Source: Nilaparvata lugens
Taxonomy: Eukaryota; Arthropoda; Insecta; Hemiptera; Delphacidae
Direction of reading: 5' to 3'
Assembly (NCBI RefSeq): GCF_014356525.2
Contig: NC_052505.1
Span: 24,883,432 to 24,947,431, forward strand
Length of the DNA stretch: 64,000 nucleotides
The notes under the pieces are model-generated. The model had not been told where the DNA came from, did no database searches, and worked only from the letters and a program-made list of their open reading frames with translations. Within the stretch, counting starts at the first letter, position 1. The number at the start of each line of letters is the position of its first letter. The translations under genes were made by a program, and so were the position numbers. Positions 22,184 through 31,122 of the stretch are shown piece by piece.

Positions 22184-23390
22184 TCACATGATTACCAAAG
22201 CTGGGGCAGAGAGAAAGAGAGTGAGAGAGAGAGAGAGAGAGCAAAAATGAGGGGGAAAGCTTGAAAGAGAACGTTCACGGGGATGGAACGAGAAGAAATG
22301 GTTTAATAAAATAGAGCTAGCAGAGAGAGCGATTGAAGAAAGATAGCTTAAGAGAGAGAGAGAGAGAGAGAGTGTGTGTGTAAGGTGGTCCTGGTAAAGA
22401 TAAATGAAGATAAATATTTGGGGGTGTGAAATAACAAAAAATAGATGATGATGATGGAAGTAATGATGAGAAGAGAGAAGATTAGGGTGATGAAAATGAG
22501 AAGAAGCTGAAAAATGAAAATATTTGTGTAAAAGAGAAGGAAAGAAATACATGCATGAGATATAGCTGAAAATTATGAATAGCAGAGTGATCAAACAATA
22601 TTTGAAAAGAGGAATATATGTGGATCAAGGGAGTGAAAGGATGAGAGTATTTGAGAAAGAGGAGAGAAGAAGAGATTGAGGAATATGATACAACTGTGGA
22701 AAACACAGAGAGCAATTTATTTGAGGGACAAGAAGGGATAGAAGAATGAAATCCAGCAAAGAACAAAATTTGGTGATGAAGAAGGAGGATAAAACGAAAA
22801 AGAGGATACAGGAGAAGGAGAATATGATGAAGAAGAAATAGAAGAAGATGGAGACGAGAGGAAAAAGGATAGATAGATAGTTGAATAAAACAGTGAGACT
22901 AACCTTGTATTAATTCCTTATGAGAGAAACCAAGAGCAAAATTCAAAGAACAGAATATTCAAGTATGGAGGATGAAGAAGAGATAGAAATCAACAGAATA
23001 CAGAGAGAACGTGAAGGGCTGGAGAGAGAGATAGAGCAGAGTTTTTGGGGATGAAACCTGAGTTCTCCGTAAAGGATCTTTCCCTGTAAAAGACCTTGAG
23101 TTTATCGTATTTGCTGAAACACCTCTCTCTAATTTGAAGAAAGCTTACCACAGGCAAGGCCATTGCCCGACTAAGAGAGAGATAGAGAACGAGTAAAAAA
23201 CAAAGTAAAAAGACCTGAAAGATAAATGAATAGGTAGATAGAAGGACACGAGAGAAAAGAGAGTGAGTGAGAGAGGGGGTGATATGGAAAAGCTGGTGGA
23301 AAGAGCTGGAAAGAGAGAGTGAGTGAGAGAGAGGCAGTGAGAGTTATGGGAAAGCTGGTGGAAAGAGCAGAGATAGTTTTTTCGGTGGTC
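22184..23390. repeat. Purine-rich (GA)n low-complexity region
   Basis: Long A/G-biased stretch with (GA)n runs at about 22216-22240, 22352-22374 and 23250-23340, where GGAAAGAGAGAGTGAGTGAG-like phrases repeat. Minus-strand frames up to 136 codons are Ser/Leu/His-rich and explained by composition. Confidence 0.8.
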
Positions 23391-23850
23391 GTTATCTTCA
23401 AGAGCAGACTCTGTAAGCGATCCTTTGACTTTATTCAACCTCTAAAGCAGCTGAGGGTGAGTGAAAGCACTCTCACAAATTCCAATTATAATTAAGCCGA
23501 ATTTTCATTGTTCTTATCCTGGATGGTGTATATTTTCTGGATTTGAAGTTTAATTATGGTGATCTAGTGTGCAGGTGTGACAGGTATTCATTTATGAGAA
23601 TCATGTATATTAGATTACTTATTTCAGAAATGTATGAGAATTTCATAAAAATATATGCATGTGAATGGGATAAATCAATAATATTATTATCTTAACTTGA
23701 TCATCAGGTTTACAAGAATGAATACTGTATGGTTCAATTAGAAGTTTGATAAACTGATTTTGGAATGATTCTCATTGAGTTCAAGTGAATTTTCAACTCA
23801 TGTTGAGAAATGATCCTGACTCGGAAAATGGGGTTGGGTATATTGTTTAA

Positions 23851-23993
23851 GGGTTGTTTGCACAGTGACAGTTTAAACTAAATTTCATTTTAAACTAGAT
23901 TGAATCCGTATCAAGTATCGTTTGTTATTATGTGTTTCATTTTGAGTTTAAGCTAACAGCTGATTAAATTCAGTTTGACTGTGCAAACGGCCC
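23851..23993. mobile_element. 143-bp MITE
   Basis: GGGTTGTTTGCACAGTGACA at the left faces GTTTGACTGTGCAAACGGCC(C) at the right, an inverted match of about 18 bases with a few differences. No coding capacity. Flanks TTTAA and TTAG do not give a clean duplication. Confidence 0.65.
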
Positions 23994-24263
23994 TTAGTGA
24001 GTTATAGTTGTGTGTTCTGAATCAATTATGACAAATATAATAATATATTCATTACTCGTAGGAGATGTAAGTTATAACAGTTGATTTGATCTACTACATT
24101 CACTTCTAAATCAATATTGCTATTTTTTCAATGAGTGTAGTAATGTGTTTCATATTGATTACATTCAAAACTATGTTTACAAGCACTACCGATTCGAATC
24201 AATGAATCAACGATTATTGATGTTCTAGAATCGAGATTCACAATTATTAAGCTGCGTACACAT

Positions 24264-26258
24264 TGTCACGTTATTCTTTATATAAAAATAACGATTAGCC
24301 TCCTGCTTGGCATCAGTCGGTAAAGCATGAGATTTAATATAATAGGGCGTGGTTTTCTAATAGTATTCAGTCTTAAAAAAATCTTGATAGGCCTAGATAT
24401 GGGCTTCTCCAATAACTCTTGTAATTCAATAATAATAAATATATATATATAAATGATACTTATACTATAGAGATGAGGAATATAAAATGAATTGCACACC
24501 ATGAAAATTTTACACATATATTACATAAATAATGCAAAGATCAGTCGAGGCAAAAAATATATATAGAGCGATAAAAAATATAATATAAAAATAGAACAAT
24601 ATCTGAAATCAATAAAAATATCACAGGCTAACTTTATATTCTAGATTTATGGCACGAATCATTACCATGTGCCTTTATCTTGAAATCATATGCAATCTTT
24701 GGCATGTAGCTGTGACATGTACTTGCTAATACTTGTCGGCTTGGATAATTCAATCATAAATATGTGCTCTAAGATCAGCTTGATAAATTAGCCACTAATA
24801 ATCCAAATATATCTATATATTAAAATCTCTAGTATTTAGTAGATTTATTTGTATCGAATATATATTTTTATCTCAGGGTGCACGATTCGGCACCTGACGG
24901 AATAGGTAGAGCCATTCATCTAGTGAATTAGAACTATGATAAATTATCGCAAATTGTATTGCAAAAAATTAAATATTGTATGCATATGTTTTAATAGCCT
25001 AGATTTCGTACTTCTTTGATTAAACAGAAATTTCTAAAATATTGATCTATATATTTTTCTTTCAATTAGATACCTTTAATACTAATTTTTACTTGCGCAA
25101 GTATTAATCTTATTAATTTCTTAATTTATAATAACCCTTTCGGCGAGCTAGCTTTGATCATCAGATTATTTCGAAGCACTAGGGCGCCCATCACTAAATT
25201 CAAATTTAAATCACTCACGTGTCGAAAATCTTCTTGTAAGCCGCCGATGTCGATCCAACTCCATGTGGTCCGGGAATATGGTAGCCGGAATCGTCTCCTC
25301 CAAGGGGTTATAAATTTAATAAAAATGAAAAATGACTTCTGCTTCACAATAGCATCACGAAGTCTTTTAAGAAATTTAATAATTTACTTTAACTTTAAAT
25401 TTTTACAAAATTATTAATAAGGTACTTCGCTCTAAAATATTTGGGGTCCTCTTATGGTGGCATCTGGCTGGCGAGTCTGGTTCTTCCTTCTCAAGTTTTA
25501 CAGATTCTCTTTCCGACTTTCAAATTAGCATAAAATTTAAATATCCCAATCCTCCGCCATTAAATTCAAATAGATCTTACAAAAAATGCCAAGATATTGC
25601 TTAGATTATATGATTAATAATTTCTTTGCATTCGAGCCATATTGATAACATAGATTACACAAATTTTTACACGAAATCTACTACAATTATATAAATATAT
25701 ATAAATATTTTTGAATCGGCCTACAGTTGCCGCCCATTAACTGCCGTTTTACTATTGGTGCATGCAAATTTTTATTAGGTATTCATGCGCCTGGTAACTC
25801 TTATTTCCTGAATACATTAAATTATTTTTATTTGGTTTTTTATTTATGCTCTTTGCATGCTAGTTAATATTATATATATTAATATTAATTCCATGCTAAC
25901 TAATAATTAGCCACGTGGACGGGTGTTTTTTCACATTGCACACCATCCGAATGCAATAAAGCTCTGCCAAGGAGTTTTGGTCAGATTCTACGTTCTTCGG
26001 TTTGATCGATCTCTAGGTCACCGACCCGTGAATACATCTATCTAACCTCAATCTTCAAATATTTTATAAATAATATATTTATGAATAGTAAACTTTCTTC
26101 AAAACCTTTTTAAGTTCTTGTACCATTTAGCCAGAACAAGCTGATGCTATCTTATCTTGATTATTATCTGCTTGGCGATATTAGCCAATTACTTTATTTT
26201 TAGACCTATTACTATTCCTGTTAGGGTTTTTCCTCTACCCAAATTTAAATATGTTACA
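24264..26258 (-). repeat. 3' LTR of the gag-only retrotransposon (1995 bp)
   Basis: Begins TGTCACGTTATTCTTTATAT and ends AAATATGTTACA on the plus strand. It matches the right LTR along its whole length, with scattered single-base changes and 1-2 base indels (for example GCCAAGGAGTTTTGG here against GCCAAGGGTTTTGG there). It is long for an LTR and has no frame over 90 codons. Confidence 0.95.
24298..24352 (+). other. tRNA-Lys-like segment inside the 3' LTR
   Basis: The stretch CAGTCGGTAAAGCATGAGA matches the D-arm and anticodon-stem part of the conserved animal tRNA-Lys(CTT) (remembered as CAGTCGGTAGAGCATGAGA) at all but one base. The match continues more loosely through a TTTAAT loop and AGGGCGTGG in place of AGGGTCGTGG. 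The T-arm/B box is not preserved, so it is not a tRNA gene. See the equivalent segment in the other LTR. Confidence 0.6.
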
Positions 26259-27297
26259 CGCGCCCCTGGGTTTGAATTCAAAATATTTGAGAATCACAAT
26301 GTTTTTAATGAAAACCCACCCTTCAATACATTGATATACAACTATACTTTATTTATAAATTATACTCTCCTACTTCTATCACATTCCGCAGACATATTTG
26401 TTGCATCTCCTTTATACCTTTATCAAAAACAATAACAAATTCTCCTCCTCAACACACATAAAAATATCATAAATATAAACTTCTAAACGTACTCCTCCTG
26501 ACACCATTTACAACACAGTAATTTTTGAATTCGCCGCTTGCAGGGCTGCCAACTTAACTACACACATTTCATAATTCTCATAAATGATTCCTTTTAGACA
26601 ATAATTTCGATTCATAAACTTCTGGGCTTATATCTTATAGTATTTCTTAGGTCTTAATATAAATAATTTTCTATACATCAGGTACAATACTTTCTTTTGC
26701 TAACGGCTTTTTGGTTTTTTGGTAGCTTGTATTCACTTTAACTCTTTTCAGGTAACAAACGTGGCATAATTAAAAGTAATAAATATAAAACATATAAATA
26801 AATATATCGACATTAATAAATATAATAAATAACAATAATAAATAACTCTTTGGGTACAGTACTTCTTTTTATAAACATATGTTCAACAGATATTACATTC
26901 ATTTGATTTGGGTGGCTTTGGTCAGCTGTTCGCTGTTCTACAATTCATAGTGTTACATGTTACAGCAGAATTTGCTATCGACTTTCATAACTAACCTAAC
27001 TGCTCAATTTTTTCTCTTAAAAAGGTAATTAACAAATTTTAATTTTATTATCCCCGCTTGTGTCCTTTTTTATCTGATGTATATGATTTAATTACATATT
27101 TAAAAATTGTTCTTTTCCTTATTGCAGGCTTCTAACGGTTGGAAGGAATTAAAACATTGGATTGTTGCCACGAGGTCCTATACCAATATTAAATTTATTA
27201 AGGAAGGTTAGTAATCGGTTTGATAATAATGTTTTCCTTGATTTTCTTATCATATTTATTTCAAATTTGACGATATAGCATGTGGAAATGTTGTGAT
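26259..27297 (-). other. Retrotransposon interior, 3' untranslated part
   Basis: AT-rich interior between the last frame and the 3' LTR, with no coding signal. The base run next to the LTR on the element strand, CCCAGGGGCGCG, is only weakly purine-rich, so the polypurine tract for plus-strand priming is not convincingly identified. Confidence 0.5.
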
Positions 27298-27678
27298 TTA
27301 CTTGCATCTTCTTGCATTCTGTTTGTAGATTGTTGCTGTAGGCCGTTCGGTTATCTTCTGTCCGGTTGTTGATTGTTGAGGCTGTCCTATTATTAATCTA
27401 TCCTTCATAAATTTAAAGCCCCGGTATCTGGTGTACTCCTTTAAACAATTCCTTACTTCATTTATGATAATTCCTTTTAATCCATTTTTCTTCCAATCAT
27501 CCTGTAATTTTAATTCATCTTTCCTTTCATTATTTTCATCTAATATTCTTGATTTCGGCTCATTATAACTCATTAGGCTTACAACAATAAACATTTTTAT
27601 AATATTAGCTTCCCAATTATCAATAATAGATTCTTTAATAACCACAATATAATATTTTCCATCATATCTACAACACAC
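27298..27678 (-). CDS. Unrecognised frame in retrotransposon interior, 126 codons
   Basis: An open frame downstream of the basic ORF in the retrotransposon. It opens at GTG rather than ATG, so it may be reached by splicing or not be translated. The product is charged, with a C-terminal stretch KPQQS-like in character, and shows no zinc-finger, protease DTG or polymerase YXDD motif. An NNERKDELKLQDDWKKNGLK segment near residues 48-68 is strongly charged. It could be a remnant of a longer degraded region or the end of a spliced product. I do not recognise it and give it only as an open frame sharing strand and position with the clear ORFs. Confidence 0.25.
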   Translation of the reverse strand: MCCRYDGKYYIVVIKESIIDNWEANIIKMFIVVSLMSYNEPKSRILDENNERKDELKLQDDWKKNGLKGIIINEVRNCLKEYTRYRGFKFMKDRLIIGQPQQSTTGQKITERPTATIYKQNARRCK

Positions 27679-27724
27679 TCTTTTATTAATATCACAGCCA
27701 TTATAACAAATAGTATATAATATA

Positions 27725-28528
27725 TCAGAACTTTATTATCTCCTTAATAGTATAACCTCTAATCATATAGCCAGGTACTTCCATTTTATTTCTATTATTT
27801 TTTAATTCCTCCAATCTTATTAGCCACCGTCTGTTCTTTATTAATCTCCATGAGTAATTCATTTCCTTGTTGCCCATGCACGAATCCATAGTAGTCTTAT
27901 CGGTTCCATTTTTAATACATTCATTTGATCCATTTTGCCGGTCACATAGCTGGTTTGCACTCTTGAAACGTATGTGCCGCGGATGCATGACTTCGGTCCC
28001 TTCCTCCTGGTGACGATCCGGTATCCTCCTTGGCCTCTTGAAGCGTGCATGCGGCCGGTATGCGCGCGCGTGGTTCCTCCTTCGTCGCTTCTTCCGCCTC
28101 CGGGTCTTACGATGCATGCTCTCCAGAATGCCGTCCTCCTCGTCCTGATGTCGGCCGTCCGGTGTCCTCAGGCGCCTCCGTCTCCGGGCCTTACGATGCT
28201 CGCTCCTCTTGTCCTGGATGCCTTCCTCTCGGTCTTCCATGGGGTCCTTGGTTTGCTTCGGTGGTGTCCCTTGATAAGCGGTTGTAGGTTCGGTGCGCGG
28301 ATCTGTTGCATTTTTAGTCTTTCCTGTATTCACTAACTCTTTAATTATAGCATGATCCTGGTGGCTGTTGGTGTTCTCCGGCGGTGAGGGATCTTCGGTA
28401 GGGAACAGGATGCTTAATATGGGTTGATGTTTGCGGGTTGTTTTAATTTCATGGTGGGCGGCGGTTTTTGATGGTAGGCTGTCTTGTATTGACTTCTGTT
28501 TTTCTAATATTTTCGGTAAACCGTTCAC
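27725..28528 (-). CDS. Basic Arg-rich ORF of the retrotransposon, 267 codons
   Basis: This frame begins exactly where the gag-like ORF stops: its first codon, GTG, overlaps the gag TGA by three bases, and its frame is -1 relative to gag. There is no ATG at the junction, so a ribosomal -1 shift, reinitiation at GTG or an ancient indel are all possible. The protein has a Ser/Thr/Pro-rich N-terminal third, an extremely basic middle (clusters RRRRRLRTPDG near 116-126 and RRRKKRRRRNHARAYR near 143-158) and a Lys/Asn-rich C-terminus. The basic part is GC-richer than the rest of the element. It has no protease, RT or CCHC motif. The likely role, by analogy to nucleocapsid tails, is nucleic-acid binding; this is inference from charge alone. 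Confidence 0.5.
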   Translation of the reverse strand: MNGLPKILEKQKSIQDSLPSKTAAHHEIKTTRKHQPILSILFPTEDPSPPENTNSHQDHAIIKELVNTGKTKNATDPRTEPTTAYQGTPPKQTKDPMEDREEGIQDKRSEHRKARRRRRLRTPDGRHQDEEDGILESMHRKTRRRKKRRRRNHARAYRPHARFKRPRRIPDRHQEEGTEVMHPRHIRFKSANQLCDRQNGSNECIKNGTDKTTMDSCMGNKEMNYSWRLIKNRRWLIRLEELKNNRNKMEVPGYMIRGYTIKEIIKF

Positions 28529-29748
28529 AAGGTGGTATATGAGGCTGTAGTATCTTTATTTTCTCTATCTATTTTTTCTGAGCTTGCGTGGGTTGTATCG
28601 GGGTTATCATGTATTCGTAATTTTTTAGCTGTAGTCTTCTCTGCGTTTGGTGGTGGGTTATCTTGTGTCTTTTGTTTATTTGATCTGGACGCATGCTCTA
28701 ATGTGTAGTTTGTACTTATTTGATGAGGTGGCGGTTTGTAATTTCTATTGTAATTATTCTGAGAGTAATCATTATTTGTGTTAAATCGATCACGGCCATA
28801 ATAATAATTTCTTTTGTAGGTTTGCTGTGGATAATGATTTGTTTGACAATTTTGAAAGCTTCTATTATTCCAATTATTATTGTGTTTATGATCATTTCGG
28901 TGTTCAAATTGAGGAGTAGGTCGTGAGCAATCATATGGTACTGATTCATAATTTTGGCTGTTATATTGATTAAATTTTGAGTTATGTTGATTTGGTGCGT
29001 ATCTCTGGTCTGAACGGTGGTTTGATATTGCCATCACAGACTGTATGCCATATAAATGATTTATCAGCTGTTTGCAATCAGTAATGGGTTGTGTGGCGAG
29101 TGCCATTCTAACTTGATACGGTAGCTTCTTTAAAATAATGCTTGCTAACGCCGATTCATTAATGGGCTCGCTCAGTTGAGAATTTTTAAACTGTATGGCA
29201 GTGACGAAAGTGGTACATGCACCGTCTAAGTTAGGGTTGAAATCGCATGATATGATGTCCGCTAGCACGTCCAACTGTTTACTTCTGCTCCAATACTGTT
29301 CCAGGAAGACAGCGACAAACTCATCCAATGATGTAAATTCATGGGCTCTACTCCGAAAAAACATCAGGGGTTCGCCAATCAATAAATTAGTCAAACGGAG
29401 ACGCCAAAAATTCCAAGAGGTAGGTGCAAGAGTTTGTACTAATTTTATCTGATCAATGAATGGTTGAGGTTGCAAATGGCGATCAGTGTTATCAAATTTT
29501 CCTAGTCCTTGTAATATACTATGTACGTTGAGGTTGTCTGTTTGAATTCCTTGAGGTTGTTGTTGAATATGATTTTCCAATGCTATTATTTTTTCCTGTG
29601 TTATCTGCCATTGACTATTATGTGTAATTTTATTTGCGTTTATTTCTTGATTTAGTTGAGTCAGAGTGGATTTCTGAATTAGTAGAGTTCCATTTAAAGC
29701 TTTACAGGTTTCAGTGTTTTGATTGATGCTACCTTGCAGTTGGTTCAT
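28525..29748 (-). CDS. Gag-like protein of LTR retrotransposon, 407 aa
   Basis: Starts at ATG 29748 and stops at TGA 28525. Residues 1-70 look helical and Gln/Asn-rich and may continue the coiled coil of the upstream ORF. Residues about 85-240 resemble the Ty3-like retrotransposon gag capsid fold: a WNFWRLRLTNLLIGEPLMFF segment, then SLDEFVAVFLEQYWS, the spacing seen in retrotransposon gag families. Residues about 245-360 are very rich in Asn, Tyr and Gln with scattered Arg, consistent with a disordered RNA-binding tail; no CCHC zinc knuckle is present. A charged end follows. Expected role: form the particle that packages element RNA in the cytoplasm. The first ATG overlaps the stop of the upstream ORF (ATGA) and the stop overlaps the next frame. 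Family assignment rests on remembered gag patterns. Confidence 0.8.
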   Translation of the reverse strand: MNQLQGSINQNTETCKALNGTLLIQKSTLTQLNQEINANKITHNSQWQITQEKIIALENHIQQQPQGIQTDNLNVHSILQGLGKFDNTDRHLQPQPFIDQIKLVQTLAPTSWNFWRLRLTNLLIGEPLMFFRSRAHEFTSLDEFVAVFLEQYWSRSKQLDVLADIISCDFNPNLDGACTTFVTAIQFKNSQLSEPINESALASIILKKLPYQVRMALATQPITDCKQLINHLYGIQSVMAISNHRSDQRYAPNQHNSKFNQYNSQNYESVPYDCSRPTPQFEHRNDHKHNNNWNNRSFQNCQTNHYPQQTYKRNYYYGRDRFNTNNDYSQNNYNRNYKPPPHQISTNYTLEHASRSNKQKTQDNPPPNAEKTTAKKLRIHDNPDTTHASSEKIDRENKDTTASYTTL

Positions 29749-30590
29749 TTTGTGGACATATTAATCTGTTTGTTTTGTATTTCTTTAATATTGTTAATAT
29801 TTTTGTCAACTGTAGTTGTTAAGTTTTGATTGGCAACGGTAATCTGTTTGTGGATTTCTTGGTGGCAATCGGCCTTAATGTTATTTGTTATATCCTGAAT
29901 AGGTGTAGTGATTTGTGTATTTAAGTTGTCTATCCTTTCATTGAGTTCACATGTAACCGTATCTAACCTTTCCGATAATCCTGCCGTAACTTTATCTTGA
30001 CTTTCTTTTTGTAGGGTTATCATTGCTTTTAACTCTTCCCTATGACTCTCTACTTTAGTTTCAATATTATCCAACCGTTGTTCTACTGATTTTATAGCGC
30101 CTGTGGTCTCTTTCATGCCCTGTTCCACTGTCTGTTTATTTTCCTCTTTTACTGTAGCAATCTCCTTTTTAATTTCCTGCATCATACTATCCATTGTTTT
30201 TTGTAACATAATGTTGAAAGTGCTACTCGTTTGTTCCATTATTACCTTTTGAAGCGGATCTAGTTCTGTGGTTGAAAACATACTCTGTTTGCCCAGGTGT
30301 GACTCGGCCTCCGGCGATGCGGGTTCTGCAGACTGCTCTTCGCCCCCTTCAAAATTGATCTCTACTATCCGTTGATTCAATGGTGTGTCAGCGGCGTCGA
30401 TTCGAGTGGAGGATAGAGGTTGCAGACCTGGTGGATCGAAAATTATCGACCCGACGCTTCCTGGTTCCCTTTCTCGTGGCGTATTGGCATCTACCGTGGT
30501 GGGGTTTGATGTGCTCGGAGTCGACAAAGTGGGATCTGTGCAACCGCCGTACATATATGAAACTTCAGAGTTTGCGGGAGTGTGATTCAT
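29745..30590 (-). CDS. Coiled-coil ORF of the retrotransposon, 281 aa
   Basis: First large frame after the 5' LTR and leader, from ATG 30590 to TGA 29745. Residues 1-105 are Ser/Thr/Pro/Glu-rich and probably disordered. Residues about 110-278 are nearly continuous charged helix with heptad-like spacing (KKEIATVKEENKQTVEQGMK and SVEQRLDNIETKVESHREEL), a coiled coil. There are no catalytic motifs. It ends STK followed by a stop that overlaps the gag ATG. Because the gag N-terminus is also helix-prone, the two may be one gag precursor split by frame: through a -1 shift at the run of four A at the junction, through stop/start reinitiation, or through a disabling indel in this copy. Its expected role is multimerisation of the gag particle. 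Confidence 0.7.
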   Translation of the reverse strand: MNHTPANSEVSYMYGGCTDPTLSTPSTSNPTTVDANTPREREPGSVGSIIFDPPGLQPLSSTRIDAADTPLNQRIVEINFEGGEEQSAEPASPEAESHLGKQSMFSTTELDPLQKVIMEQTSSTFNIMLQKTMDSMMQEIKKEIATVKEENKQTVEQGMKETTGAIKSVEQRLDNIETKVESHREELKAMITLQKESQDKVTAGLSERLDTVTCELNERIDNLNTQITTPIQDITNNIKADCHQEIHKQITVANQNLTTTVDKNINNIKEIQNKQINMSTK

Positions 30591-31097
30591 TATGTCAAAT
30601 GTGATAAATGCTAATTAAACAGTGATAAAAATGATAAGCGAAAATGCTTAAAAAAGAGACACAACCGGGACTTACAGTGAACAGTGATGTGTAATGTGTT
30701 TGGATACTCTTACAACCAGGTATTTATACTTAAGTTTTTTACAATGCTCTAGCGCCCTCAATGTTTTGTTGATTTATTCTTGGCTAGTTTACAGGCTGCG
30801 ACTTATTTTCCAACCGGCTTAAACACCTAATATATTTTTGACTAGAAAGTAATAGCAGTTTAGGCTTATAAAATATAATCTCTCTCTATAACATGTAATT
30901 TTTCACAGTACTAATAATATAAAATTTTCTTTAAAACATATAATTTCTCTCTATTTAAGCTCTTGTTTCCCCAAAAAGTAATACAAATATCCTTCGCCAG
31001 TTTTCCTCACAACTCGTATAAGTTATCTATAATTTTCACTATGGTTATTGACCTAATTTCAAGTAATTATTCAATGAGCTTGGCTCTCATCATCAGT
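30591..31097 (-). other. Retrotransposon 5' leader
   Basis: About 500 bases of AT-rich untranslated leader between the primer-binding site and the first ATG. A packaging signal would be expected here, but none can be recognised by eye. Confidence 0.55.
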
Positions 31098-31113
31098 CCC
31101 ACGTTGGCACGAC
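31098..31113 (-). other. Primer-binding site, tRNA-Lys-like
   Basis: On the element strand the site reads TCGTGCCAACGTGGGAC, nine bases after the end of the 5' LTR. The core CCAACGTGGG is identical to the complement of the tRNA-Lys(CTT) 3' end, remembered as TGGCGCCCAACGTGGGGC; the outermost TGG is altered and one C is missing. Lysine is the best fit among primers I know. Confidence 0.6.
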
Positions 31114-31122
31114 ATGTCTTTA

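Noticed and set aside
26157..26435. Similar short frames starting MIIICLAILANYFIFRP in both LTRs (also 33008)
   Set aside because: Identity follows from the LTR duplication, and the frames diverge at the LTR boundary, so they are chance frames crossing it.
27725..28528. Whether the basic ORF is a protease or polymerase
   Set aside because: No D(T/S)G, YXDD, HHCC or DDE pattern in the translation; only clusters of Arg and Lys.
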